Shown piece after piece: positions 38,644-48,804 of a stretch of 64,000 nt of DNA. Location of the stretch: assembly GCA_028726625.1 (NCBI GenBank), contig JAQYPT010000090.1:1-64000 (forward strand), read 5' to 3'. A model generated the notes under the pieces. It did no database searches and had not been told where the DNA came from. It worked only from the letters and a program-made list of their open reading frames with translations. Both the position numbers and the translations under genes were made by a program. The stretch's first letter is position 1. Every line of letters starts with the position of its first letter. Source of the stretch: Prevotellaceae bacterium (GTDB lineage: Bacteria > Bacteroidota > Bacteroidia > Bacteroidales > Bacteroidaceae).

Positions 38644-39782
38644 AGAACGTATCTGATGTAAAAGATTGTTTTGGCTGTGGGGTATGTGCAACTGCGTGTC
38701 CCATGAGCACAATATCCATCAAATTAAATAAAAACGGATTTTACGAGCCTCAGGTTGATGAAAGCCGATGTATTGATTGTGCAATATGTCGAAATGTATG
38801 CAGCTTTGTCAATCCCGGATTAAGTCTGGAGAATCCGGAAACCGCAAGTTATGCTTCGTGGAGCAATGATGACAATATAAGACAGCAAGCCTCCTCCGGC
38901 GGGGTTGGTTTTGAAATCGGCAGATATTTAATAGGTAAGGGATATAAAGCATGTGGCGTTAGATATAACGTAGAAAAGCGACGGGCAGAACATTATATAG
39001 CTGACAATATTGAAGATTACAAGGCATCGATAGGCTCTAAATATATTCAAAGTTATACTTTTGAAGGTTTCAAGGCTATAAATCTGAAGGAAAAATATTT
39101 GGTTACCGGAACACCCTGTCAGATAGATTCTTTTCGGCGCTATGTTAGAAAGTTCAGAAAAGAAGACAATTTTGTATTGGTGGACTTCTTCTGTCATGGT
39201 GTCCCGTCCATGTGGATGTGGTATAACTATTTACACATTAATCAACCTAAAGTGGACGGTTTGCGCTCGGTTACCTGGCGAAACAAACGGACTGGTTGGC
39301 ATGATTCATGGGCAATGAACTTGCAAGGTAAGACCAAGGAAGTTTATAGTTTGATGTCGAAAGATGATTTGTTTTACAGACTCTTTTTAGGCGATTGGTG
39401 TATGAATCCGACCTGTGTTAAGGATTGCAAGTTTAAGTATAAAGCTTCTTCTGCAGATATTCGGATAGGAGATTTGTGGGGAAATACCTATAAAGACGAT
39501 GAAAAAGGTGTCAGTGCAGCTATAGCCTTTACGGAAAAAGGTAACCAAATTTTAAGGGAATTGGAGTATTGTACTTTAAGATCGCATTCTTTTGAAGTTG
39601 TCGCAGAGGGGCAAATGAAGCAGAATGCGGGAAATGCGTTATTATATCCTGTCATAAAAGCATTATTGAATCGAAGTCAGAGACATTCCCAAGCAACATG
39701 GGATATGCTTACAAAAGTTCAGTTTTATTTGAGCATTCCATCAATATTGAAGTATAAAATAAAACAAAAACTGGGAAAGTGA
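38640..39782 (+). CDS. Coenzyme F420 hydrogenase/dehydrogenase beta-subunit-like ferredoxin protein
   Basis: CFGCGVCATACPMSTI and CIDCAICRNVCSF 4Fe-4S motifs; TGTPCQIDSFR; VDFFCHGVPS. Confidence 0.93.
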   Translation: MKNVSDVKDCFGCGVCATACPMSTISIKLNKNGFYEPQVDESRCIDCAICRNVCSFVNPGLSLENPETASYASWSNDDNIRQQASSGGVGFEIGRYLIGKGYKACGVRYNVEKRRAEHYIADNIEDYKASIGSKYIQSYTFEGFKAINLKEKYLVTGTPCQIDSFRRYVRKFRKEDNFVLVDFFCHGVPSMWMWYNYLHINQPKVDGLRSVTWRNKRTGWHDSWAMNLQGKTKEVYSLMSKDDLFYRLFLGDWCMNPTCVKDCKFKYKASSADIRIGDLWGNTYKDDEKGVSAAIAFTEKGNQILRELEYCTLRSHSFEVVAEGQMKQNAGNALLYPVIKALLNRSQRHSQATWDMLTKVQFYLSIPSILKYKIKQKLGK

Positions 39783-40897
39783 AAATAGGAATCATTACAA
39801 TGCATCGAGTACTCAATTTCGGATCTGCCTTACAAGCGTATGCTCTTCAGCAGGCCCTATTGAAATTGGGTTATGACAATGAGATTATCGACTATGTCTT
39901 TCCTCATGAAACAGATGTCCCTCTTTTGATGAGGGCAAACCTCTTTCTTAGAAAGAAAATATATGAAATGAGAACCGGAGCTTTTTTCGCAAAAAAGAAA
40001 GAAGGCTATTTCAAAGCATTTCGTAAACAGTTCTTGGCGTTATCAGACAAGACATATACCAGGGAATCTATTCTGTCGGATCCTCCTGCATACGATCTAT
40101 ATATGACTGGAAGCGACCAAGTTTGGAACCCTCTGTGGATGAAAGACGATACTAATTTTTTACTTTCCTTTGTGAGAAACAAGGAGAAAATATCCTATGC
40201 GTCAAGTTTTGTGGCAGATGCAATTCCGGAGGAAAGCAAACCTATCTATAAGAAATACTTACAAGAATACAAACATATAACAGTCCGTGAAAACTCCGGA
40301 GAGAAGATAGTTAAGGAATTGCTTGACGGACGGAAGGCACCCGTTGTCTGTGACCCAACGCTTTTGCTGGATCAGGAAGACTATATCAAAATAGCAAAGA
40401 AACCTCCACTTGATATTCATGGTCCATATCTTTTAGTTTATATCCTGGACTACATGTTCAATCCGTTTCCTGAAGTGAATAATATTGTAAGGAATATTGC
40501 TGAAACCTTAGGATTACCGGTTGTTTATATTGGTGGTAAATATACAGTCTACGATTCACATTGTCTGTTTATAGAGCATATTGGACCATGCGAGTTTATT
40601 TGGCTGTTTCAGCATGCCAAGTTCGTGATAACAACGTCTTTTCATGGAACGGCATTTGCAACTGTATTTGAGAAGCCGTTGTTAGCCGTTGTCAAGACGG
40701 CTAATGATAAGGATGGACGTGTCACAACCCTAATGAAGAATGTTGGTAATGAAAAAGCTATAACATCTTTCACAAGTCATATAAACTATGATAGAAGAAA
40801 ATTATACCAGTTTAAAGCTAACACATTGAAGTATAAAAAACATAGAGTGATGTCTTTGCGGCAATTGGATGTTATGGTAGAGCAGGTTACTAATTAA
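39779..40897 (+). CDS. Polysaccharide pyruvyl transferase family protein
   Basis: IGIITMHRVLNFGSALQAYALQQAL...YMTGSDQVWNP...VITTSFHGTAFATVFEKPLLAV. Confidence 0.94.
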   Translation: MKIGIITMHRVLNFGSALQAYALQQALLKLGYDNEIIDYVFPHETDVPLLMRANLFLRKKIYEMRTGAFFAKKKEGYFKAFRKQFLALSDKTYTRESILSDPPAYDLYMTGSDQVWNPLWMKDDTNFLLSFVRNKEKISYASSFVADAIPEESKPIYKKYLQEYKHITVRENSGEKIVKELLDGRKAPVVCDPTLLLDQEDYIKIAKKPPLDIHGPYLLVYILDYMFNPFPEVNNIVRNIAETLGLPVVYIGGKYTVYDSHCLFIEHIGPCEFIWLFQHAKFVITTSFHGTAFATVFEKPLLAVVKTANDKDGRVTTLMKNVGNEKAITSFTSHINYDRRKLYQFKANTLKYKKHRVMSLRQLDVMVEQVTN

Positions 40898-40902
40898 AAA
40901 AA

Positions 40903-42057
40903 ATGGATTTAATTTTAAATGCAACAAGTTACATGGACACGCACAATTTACAGAAGCGTTTAATCAATTTTGATTTGCTTAGAGTAGCTGCAATGTTTGG
41001 AATTGTGGTGTTACATTACTTTACTCATGGTTTGTATAAACATTTTGAGATTTACTCGGGAGGGGCAATGTGGTGGTCTTTGTCTACGTATAATTTCATT
41101 ATGTCAGAAATTGTATATGAGATATGCCATATTGCTGTGAATTGTTATGTTATGATAACGGGCTATTTTATGATAACAAAACCTTTTAAGCTGAACAGGT
41201 TGACAGTATTATGGGTTGAGGTGTTGTTTTATGCTGTGGGGTTGTATGCGGTCTTGTGTTGTATGGGCTTTCAAACGTTCCGTGTAAAAGAGCTGATAAA
41301 CGCAGTATTTCCTATCACTTTTAAGGAATATTGGTTTATGACCAATTATATGGGTTTGCTCATTTTTGCTCCAGTCTTGAATGTCTTTGTTCATCATGTT
41401 AGTAAAAGCAAGTATTTGTTGACATTAATAGGATTGGGAGGAATAAGCTTAACTTTATTAGTGAAGTTCCCTTTAGGTGACACTTTTGGTGGAAGTTATG
41501 GATTATTGTGGTTTATTTTTTTATATTTGGTTGCTGGTTATGTTAGACTATATGCAAAAAGTTTGAATCAATATGGCAGAAAAGCCATTGTCGCTGCGAT
41601 TATTACTTTTACATATCATGCCTTGATGGCTATACTTATCTCTGTATTTCATGGTACGAGTATTACACCTTTTGGTTTTAGCTATAATGGTTTTTTGTTT
41701 TTTTTCTCGCTCTATGTCTTTCTTTGGGTTAGAGGTTTAACCATAAAGGAAAATGTTTTGACAAGATGCCTCGTTAAGATAGCGCCTTATACACTTGCAG
41801 TCTATCTGATAAGTGATAATGTGATGGTGAGGAAAATATTATGGGGGGAGATATTCGTATGTCAAGGAATGCTTAATGATAGTTTGTTTATATTCAAAAT
41901 GTTAACGAGTTGTTTTATAATTTTCACAATATGTATAAGCATCGATTGGTGCAGAAAAAAAATATTTGAAATATCAGGAATAAATTACATCATACGTTTA
42001 ATATCTGAAAAGATAGAGTGCGTGTTAAAACGCGCCGTTATTACATTTGATTCATAA
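40903..42057 (+). CDS. Acyltransferase 3 family membrane protein
   Basis: LINFDLLRVAAMFGIVVLHYFTHG; about 10 TM segments. Confidence 0.9.
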   Translation: MDLILNATSYMDTHNLQKRLINFDLLRVAAMFGIVVLHYFTHGLYKHFEIYSGGAMWWSLSTYNFIMSEIVYEICHIAVNCYVMITGYFMITKPFKLNRLTVLWVEVLFYAVGLYAVLCCMGFQTFRVKELINAVFPITFKEYWFMTNYMGLLIFAPVLNVFVHHVSKSKYLLTLIGLGGISLTLLVKFPLGDTFGGSYGLLWFIFLYLVAGYVRLYAKSLNQYGRKAIVAAIITFTYHALMAILISVFHGTSITPFGFSYNGFLFFFSLYVFLWVRGLTIKENVLTRCLVKIAPYTLAVYLISDNVMVRKILWGEIFVCQGMLNDSLFIFKMLTSCFIIFTICISIDWCRKKIFEISGINYIIRLISEKIECVLKRAVITFDS

Positions 42058-42078
42058 TAATATTAAGAATATAAACAT

Positions 42079-42321
42079 ATGTGTACTTCTGAATGGTATT
42101 GTAAGACGATGTATGGTTCGCCACGCATCGTTAACTATTACGAGAAGTCGTTGTTATCCGTTGTCAAGAAAGCTAATGATAAGGATGGCCGGCTCACAAC
42201 CCTAATGAAGAAAGTTGGGAATGAAAAAGCCATAACGTCATATATACCTATCAAGACCAGCAATAATACCAGCTTAGGGCAGATAGTGAAAAGTATAAAG
42301 AATGTAAACGGGAATCTTTAG
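42079..42321 (+). pseudogene. 3'-fragment of a second pyruvyl-transferase gene
   Basis: YEKSLLSVVKKANDKDGRLTTLMKKVGNEKAITS vs FEKPLLAVVKTANDKDGRVTTLMKNVGNEKAITS in the 39779-40897 gene. Confidence 0.85.
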
Positions 42322-42361
42322 TGCAGCTAAGGCCAATGGTAAACTAAGTTCATATAGAAGA

Positions 42362-43021
42362 ATGGCAAGGATAAACGGACATATTCATGGGTTGTGCCAT
42401 CGGTTGTTGAAGTATCCTCGACTATGGTATCATAAACATAAATCGAGACGACTTGTCAATCAAGATTTTTCTCTATTTTGTAATAACTGTACGGGTGGAG
42501 TTATATTGCATGATTTAAGTCTGCGATTCAATTCGCCTACGATTAATCTCAATATTCAACCAAAAGACTTTATAAAATTTATCAGAAATCTGAAAGATTA
42601 TATGCGTTGTGAGTTGGAGGAAATTCATGACGCGTCAGTAGATTTTCCCGTGGGCCGTCTTTCATTGCCAAATGGGGGAGACGTGTGTATTAAATTCGTG
42701 CACTACAGCTCTTTTAAATGTGCTAAGGAGAAGTGGGAAGAGCGTAAAAACAGAATCGACTGGAACAACGTTTTTGTTTTGTTAGAGGGACCATCTTTCA
42801 GTTCTGAACTATTGGATATGTGTGCAGAGGTAGAATATCCACTTTCTGTGATGGGCCCTAAAAATGCAGAATTCGAATCTGCTTACCCATTCTACCATGG
42901 ATTTAAGTGGTATAACAACTGGCGTTCCGGCAAATCTTTGATTTATAAGCATATCTTTAGTTTGAAACGTTATTTGGATGATTTCGATTATATCAGTTTT
43001 TTGAATGGAAATAAAAGTTAG
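42362..43021 (+). CDS. DUF1919 family protein (exopolysaccharide-associated)
   Basis: DFSLFCNNCTGGVILHDLSLRFNSPTINLNIQPKDFIKFI. Confidence 0.88.
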   Translation: MARINGHIHGLCHRLLKYPRLWYHKHKSRRLVNQDFSLFCNNCTGGVILHDLSLRFNSPTINLNIQPKDFIKFIRNLKDYMRCELEEIHDASVDFPVGRLSLPNGGDVCIKFVHYSSFKCAKEKWEERKNRIDWNNVFVLLEGPSFSSELLDMCAEVEYPLSVMGPKNAEFESAYPFYHGFKWYNNWRSGKSLIYKHIFSLKRYLDDFDYISFLNGNKS

Positions 43022-43961
43022 CATTGTCATACCGGTATATAAGGTAGAAAAATACATCGAGCGTTGTTTGCGGTCGGTGTTCAATCAAACCTATGCGAGT
43101 ATAGAATGTATTATCGTCAATGATTGTACACCTGATAACAGTTTTATTATTGCAAAAGAATTAGTAGAATCTTATCAGGGTAGTATCGATTTTAAATTTG
43201 TCGAACATGAAAAAAACATGGGGTTGTCCGAAGCTCGGAATACTGGTATTAAAATGGCAACCGGACGTTATTATTTTTTCTTGGACAGCGATGATGCCAT
43301 ACTACCTACATCTATTGAGAAATTGGTTGAGACGGCATTGTTAAATGATTGCCCCGAAATAGTTATGGGAGTAACCAAGGGTGTGGATGCCAATGGAAAC
43401 AATGTAGAGGTGAGTTCTGCCCAAACAAGAAGTTTCCATGGCAATTCAGAAGTCTTTCAAGGTTATCTTAACAATCTCTGGTATGTAATTGCATGTAACA
43501 AATTGGTTAGGAAAGATGTTTTTGCTGATCATAAAACTTTTTTTTTGCCGGGAATCACGCATGAAGATGTGATGTGGAGTTTTGAAATATCGACCTATGT
43601 AAATACATTAATTTTATGTAGTGATGTAACATATCATTATTATATTGGCGATTCCAATTCTATTAGTAGGTCACCCTGGAATACAAAGCGTATTAATGAT
43701 AGCATCTTGATTCTTGAAAAGAAAGCGACTTATATCGGAAAGGTATCAGATGATAGACTGTTAACACAGCATATTGAAGAAGAGGGTATTAACTTGGTTT
43801 ATTCTTTGTTTAGAAATGACGTGTCTTCAAATGACATGAGAGAATATATTAAACGTATAAAGAAAATAACATCTAACAATCCTACGAAAAAAAAACACGA
43901 TGTAAATGTTCCATTGTACAGAAAGCTAGTATACTATTTTTATATGGTTATTTATTCTTAG
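43005..43961 (+). CDS. Glycosyltransferase family 2
   Basis: VSIVIPVYKVEKYIERCLRSVFNQTY...LSEARNTGIKMATGRYYFFLDSDD. Confidence 0.95.
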   Translation: MEIKVSIVIPVYKVEKYIERCLRSVFNQTYASIECIIVNDCTPDNSFIIAKELVESYQGSIDFKFVEHEKNMGLSEARNTGIKMATGRYYFFLDSDDAILPTSIEKLVETALLNDCPEIVMGVTKGVDANGNNVEVSSAQTRSFHGNSEVFQGYLNNLWYVIACNKLVRKDVFADHKTFFLPGITHEDVMWSFEISTYVNTLILCSDVTYHYYIGDSNSISRSPWNTKRINDSILILEKKATYIGKVSDDRLLTQHIEEEGINLVYSLFRNDVSSNDMREYIKRIKKITSNNPTKKKHDVNVPLYRKLVYYFYMVIYS

Positions 43962-44003
43962 TCTTATATTCTGCAGTTTGAATTATACTTAATAATAGAT
44001 TGT

Positions 44004-44555
44004 ATGAATAGTATTATACAAAAAGACTTATATAGATATATTGGTAATGCAAGCAATTCTTGGCTACAGAAAATACGTTATGTTTTTTTTGTGCCAGGAT
44101 TTCAATATATATATATATATCGTAAATGTCAGCTATCAAAAATTCGAATTATAAAATTTTTTTGGTTGATCTTATTAAAGTTATGTTCCTTTTGGACAAA
44201 AATACAGATTCCTTATTCAACAGTAATCGCCGAGGGGTTTAGAATAGTTCATTTTGGGAATATAGTGATTAACCCTGATGCAAAAATTGGAAAGAATTTT
44301 AATATAGCGCAGGGTTGTTTGGTTGGCAATTCAAAGGGCAAGGTTGCAGGTGTGCCTGTAATAGGTAATAATGTATGCATGAATGCTAATAGTATAGTGA
44401 TAGGAGGAATCAGAATAGGTGATGATGTTTTAATAGCCCCGGGTGCGTTTGTTAATTTTGATGTACCTGATAACAGTATAGTTATTGGTAACCCTGGAAA
44501 GATAATAAACAGGAACTCTTCTCCAACCCAAAAATATATTGTATATCCTATATAG
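44004..44555 (+). CDS. Serine acetyltransferase-like left-handed beta-helix acyltransferase
   Basis: Hexapeptide repeats: KIGKNFNIAQGCLVGNSKG...VIGNNVCMNANSIVIGGIRIGDDVLIAPGAFV. Confidence 0.9.
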   Translation: MNSIIQKDLYRYIGNASNSWLQKIRYVFFVPGFQYIYIYRKCQLSKIRIIKFFWLILLKLCSFWTKIQIPYSTVIAEGFRIVHFGNIVINPDAKIGKNFNIAQGCLVGNSKGKVAGVPVIGNNVCMNANSIVIGGIRIGDDVLIAPGAFVNFDVPDNSIVIGNPGKIINRNSSPTQKYIVYPI

Positions 44556-44600
44556 CATATAAGAGCTAATATTATATTCACCATATAAATATAGTATAAT

Positions 44601-45584
44601 ATGAGTAAATTACTTTCTATTCTAATTCCTGTGTATAATGGAGAAGCATATATTAATAGATGTTTGAATAGCATTGTACGGCAAGGTGGTTTTAATGAGG
44701 AGGTTGAGATAGTCATAATTAATGATGGCTCCAAGGATAATTCTTTAAGTATTTTAAAAGTATATGAAACTAAATATGATAACATACGTTTAATTTCTCG
44801 TGAAAATAAGGGTATTGGTCCAACCAGAAATGAATTACTTGACAATGTTTCAGGGAATTTCTTCTGGTTTATAGATGTTGACGACTATATTTCCACAAAT
44901 TCATTGTCGTATATCATGCCTTTATTACGTAATGACAAATATGATGTTTTAATGCTCGGTTATTATTGGGGAAATCAAGAAAGAGGAAGGCATGTAAAAT
45001 ATGCAGGTGAATACACTTCCGGATTATCTCTGACGGCAAATGGAATATATAATAACTCTTTATGGACAAGAGTGTATAGAACTTCTATTGTTCATAATAA
45101 TGATATTCGTTTTGATGATCTGTCAATGGGAGAGGATTTTGATTTTATTTTTCGTCTTATACCTTTAACTGGTAGAGTAAAATGTATTGACCATCAGTTA
45201 TACTATTACATGGAAAATCCTGTATCGGCAGTTTTTAATCCTAATATCGAACATAGACTAAACTCTTCTAAAGATACGATGAAATGTCTATTGAGAGCAA
45301 AGCAAATGATAGATAGGATTGATGATGTTAATACACAGAATGTTTTGTCAAAGCCTTATAGTATGTTTATAAAGGGATATATTCATTCAATTCTTACTTA
45401 TTCATTTCCTAAATCTTATAAAAGAGATGTTTTTAATAAAATGAGAACCTTAGCTTTGTTTAAGTATGCTAAGTTTCCTAATGATTTAAAGATGTCTTTA
45501 ATCTGTGAAATGATAAAGAATAAAAAGTTTACAGCTTTATTATTATATTTGGATTCGGTGTATATGAGATTACACGAAAATTAA
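44601..45584 (+). CDS. Glycosyltransferase family 2
   Basis: LSILIPVYNGEAYINRCLNSIV...IGPTRNELLDNVSGNFFWFIDVDDYI. Confidence 0.95.
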   Translation: MSKLLSILIPVYNGEAYINRCLNSIVRQGGFNEEVEIVIINDGSKDNSLSILKVYETKYDNIRLISRENKGIGPTRNELLDNVSGNFFWFIDVDDYISTNSLSYIMPLLRNDKYDVLMLGYYWGNQERGRHVKYAGEYTSGLSLTANGIYNNSLWTRVYRTSIVHNNDIRFDDLSMGEDFDFIFRLIPLTGRVKCIDHQLYYYMENPVSAVFNPNIEHRLNSSKDTMKCLLRAKQMIDRIDDVNTQNVLSKPYSMFIKGYIHSILTYSFPKSYKRDVFNKMRTLALFKYAKFPNDLKMSLICEMIKNKKFTALLLYLDSVYMRLHEN

Positions 45585-45624
45585 CAGTTTTTACATCTAA
45601 TAGATCTTATCAATATATTTTTGC

Positions 45625-46800
45625 ATGTGGATTTATTTAATAATATTTTGTATTCCTGTTGTTTTTTTCTTCGGAAATAAGAAAACAATCAATAGGAGTA
45701 ATCATTTTCTTTTTTTGTATTTGTTATTTCTTGCCTTGTTTGTTGGATTTTCTGATATGCTTGGTGGGTATGATAGATACATATATGGTGAAGTATTTGA
45801 TACTATAGCTGATGTAACCACCAATCAGAGGAGCTATTTAGATAGTAATGTTTTTCTTTTTTTTCCAACTGAGCCTGGGTATATTATCCTAAATATATTG
45901 CTCTCATATATAACAGAAAACCGATATATTTTTATTTTTATTTATACGCTTATTATTTATACACTTTTATTCATCTCCTTAAAAAGATATGCTCAAAACT
46001 ATCCATTAACACTTGCTATATTTTTAGGATTGTGGTTTTTCTTTACGTTTACTTACCTGCGTCAGGTTTTAGGAGCTACAATAGCATGGCTCGGTATAGT
46101 ATATGTAATAGAGCGAAGGTTTTGGAAGTTTTTACTGGTTTTTCTTATAGCGTGGTCAATGCATAAATCTGCAATTATTTTTTTTCCAGTATATTTTATT
46201 CCGATAAAAAAATATCCTGCTCGAATTGTTTTACTTGTTATGGCTATTGCTCTTCTTATAGGGCTCTCACCTATACCAAATGCACTATTTAATGCATATG
46301 GAGATAGTTCTATAGTGGAGCAACAAGATGATTATAGCTCATCTGGTAGTATACGAATCGCGTATTTATTTGAAGCTTTTGTCTTCTTATACATTATCCT
46401 ATCTCAATATAAAGCAATAAGGAAAGAAAAAAGTGAAATTGTTTTGCTCAACATTGCTTTAATATTTTGTGCAATTTTGTTGATTTTTGCACGTTCGGAA
46501 AATGGCGGTAGGCTTTCATGGTATTATATAATAGGCTTGATTTTAACACTTTCTAATATTGGTAGTAGATATAGAAAAAAGAGTATGCTGAGTTTAGGAT
46601 TAGTCTTTCTGAGTTTGTTTTTATATGTTCGTATTTATTTCAGTTGGCAATCATTTTACTATCTTTATCCCTATAAAACTTTTTTTACAAACGGATATAG
46701 AAAGATGGATACGGTGCATGACATGTACGAATATGATGAGAAGTATGACGTAGAGAAGTTATACCGGCAACCCATAAGATGGAGTGTTAATTTAAAATAA
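45625..46800 (+). CDS. EpsG-family/Wzy-like polysaccharide polymerase
   Basis: Multi-TM protein; FSDMLGGYDRYIYGEVF, FTFTYLRQVLGATIAWLGI. Confidence 0.85.
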   Translation: MWIYLIIFCIPVVFFFGNKKTINRSNHFLFLYLLFLALFVGFSDMLGGYDRYIYGEVFDTIADVTTNQRSYLDSNVFLFFPTEPGYIILNILLSYITENRYIFIFIYTLIIYTLLFISLKRYAQNYPLTLAIFLGLWFFFTFTYLRQVLGATIAWLGIVYVIERRFWKFLLVFLIAWSMHKSAIIFFPVYFIPIKKYPARIVLLVMAIALLIGLSPIPNALFNAYGDSSIVEQQDDYSSSGSIRIAYLFEAFVFLYIILSQYKAIRKEKSEIVLLNIALIFCAILLIFARSENGGRLSWYYIIGLILTLSNIGSRYRKKSMLSLGLVFLSLFLYVRIYFSWQSFYYLYPYKTFFTNGYRKMDTVHDMYEYDEKYDVEKLYRQPIRWSVNLK

Positions 46801-46811
46801 TAACAAATCTC

Positions 46812-47672
46812 ATGCTTATTACAGTTTTTACACCTTCATATAATAGAGCTTTTTTTTTAAGAAATATATTTGAGAGTCTCACTCGACAGACTTTTCATGA
46901 CTTTGAGTGGATAGTCGTAGATGATGGTAGCACTGATAGTACAAAAGAAGTTATGAAAAAGATTGTTGCAGAACCTCATACTTTTCCCATTAAGTATATT
47001 TACAAAGTAAATGGAGGAAAGCACACTGCTATCAATATTGGTGCAAAAGAGGCAGACGGTGAGCTATTCTTTATTTTGGATAGCGATGATAGACTACCAT
47101 TTGATTCACTCGAAACTGTTGCTAAATATTATTATCAGATTCAAAACAATCCGAATTTTGGTGGTGTTTCAGGAATAGATGGTTTTACAAATGGAGATGT
47201 TCTCGGTAGTGGATTGCCTTCACCTATTATTGATGCTTCTACTATTGATATACGCTATAAATATAAAGTAAAAGGAGATATGGCAGAAGTTTTCAGGACG
47301 GAAGTCATGAGAGAATTTCCTTTTCCGGAAATAAGTGGAGAAAAATTTTGCCCAGAAGCTTTGGTTTGGAACCGTATAGCAAAGAAATATAAGCTAAGAT
47401 TTTTTAATAAAATTATTTATTTAGCAGACTATCAAAATGATGGTTTGACAGCAAATATTGTCAAAATGAGAATGAAAAGCCCCGTTTCTTCCATGATGAC
47501 TTATTCTGAAATGTTAAGTTTAGATATTCCTTTATTACAAAAAATCAAAGCAAGCATAAACTTTTGGCGTTTTAGTTTTTGTTCTGACCAAGTCGACATA
47601 CGTACTATACCTATTAAGTGGTTATGGACGTATCCGTTAGGACTGTTGATGCACCTTAAGGATAGTTTATAA
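46812..47672 (+). CDS. Glycosyltransferase family 2
   Basis: ITVFTPSYNRAFFLRNIFESLTRQTFHDFEWIVVDDGSTDST...LFFILDSDDRL. Confidence 0.95.
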   Translation: MLITVFTPSYNRAFFLRNIFESLTRQTFHDFEWIVVDDGSTDSTKEVMKKIVAEPHTFPIKYIYKVNGGKHTAINIGAKEADGELFFILDSDDRLPFDSLETVAKYYYQIQNNPNFGGVSGIDGFTNGDVLGSGLPSPIIDASTIDIRYKYKVKGDMAEVFRTEVMREFPFPEISGEKFCPEALVWNRIAKKYKLRFFNKIIYLADYQNDGLTANIVKMRMKSPVSSMMTYSEMLSLDIPLLQKIKASINFWRFSFCSDQVDIRTIPIKWLWTYPLGLLMHLKDSL

Positions 47673-47683
47673 AATATTATGCG

Positions 47684-48772
47684 ATGAAAATACTCCATAT
47701 TATAACTTCTCTGCATATTGGAGGTGCTGAAAAATTAATGGTAGATTTACTTCCAATATTTAAAAAAGAAGGTTTGAATGTAGAGCTACTGTTGTTTGAT
47801 GGAACTAGAACAGCATTTTACAATAAATTAATTGACCAAGGCTTAATAATTCATTCTTTAAATGAAAAAGGTAAAATATATTCTCCTTTAAATATTGTCA
47901 AACTTAAAAATTATATTTCACGTTTTGACATTATACACACTCATAATACAGCTTGCCAGCTCTTCGTACCGTTAGCAAAACACATATATGGCGGGAAAGC
48001 GAAACTGGTGACAACAGAACATAACACTACAAATAGAAGAAGAAAAATATTTTTTTGGAAACCAATAGATCACTGGATGTATAAGCAGTATATTAAGATA
48101 ATAGCAATTTCTGATAAAACATCTGAAATTTTGAGGTCTTATATACATCTTAATAATATTGTCACTATATATAACGGTATTGATGTCGCTAAATTTAGTT
48201 CTGCTCAACCTGTTGTAAGAAACAATTTGGTGTCCGAATACACTGATGATGACATAATAATAACTATGGTTGCAGCATTTAGAAAGCAAAAAAACCATTT
48301 GTGTGTATTAAAGGCTGCCCAAATTTTACCAAACCATTACAAGTTTTGCTTTGTTGGCGATGGTGAGTTGCGAACTAAAATATCATCTCAAATAAAAAGA
48401 TTAAATTTGCAGGATCGCGTGTCTATATTGGGAAATAGAAATGATGTTGACAGAATTATGGCTGCAAGCGACATTATTGTATTGTCTTCACATTGGGAAG
48501 GCTTTGGTTTAGTTGCAGTTGAAGGAATGGCAGGTGGCAAGCCTGTTATTGCAAGTAATGTTGATGGTTTAAAACAAGTTGTAGAGGGATATGGTCTTTT
48601 ATTTGAGGATGACGATTATAAAGAACTGGCTTCAAAAATAAAAGAGCTTGAAAGTGATAAGATATTTTATAATAAGATATCAACTCTGTGCTGTAAAAGA
48701 GCACAATATTTTGATATTACCAATATGGCAAATCGATATATGGCTTTATATCATGAAGTTGATAAAGAATAA
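47684..48772 (+). CDS. Glycosyltransferase family 4
   Basis: LHIITSLHIGGAEKLMVDLL...TIYNGIDVAKF...SSHWEGFGLVAVEGMAGGKPVIAS. Confidence 0.95.
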   Translation: MKILHIITSLHIGGAEKLMVDLLPIFKKEGLNVELLLFDGTRTAFYNKLIDQGLIIHSLNEKGKIYSPLNIVKLKNYISRFDIIHTHNTACQLFVPLAKHIYGGKAKLVTTEHNTTNRRRKIFFWKPIDHWMYKQYIKIIAISDKTSEILRSYIHLNNIVTIYNGIDVAKFSSAQPVVRNNLVSEYTDDDIIITMVAAFRKQKNHLCVLKAAQILPNHYKFCFVGDGELRTKISSQIKRLNLQDRVSILGNRNDVDRIMAASDIIVLSSHWEGFGLVAVEGMAGGKPVIASNVDGLKQVVEGYGLLFEDDDYKELASKIKELESDKIFYNKISTLCCKRAQYFDITNMANRYMALYHEVDKE

Positions 48773-48804
48773 ACTAAATTGTTTTTAGTTTAAATCTACG
48801 TAAA

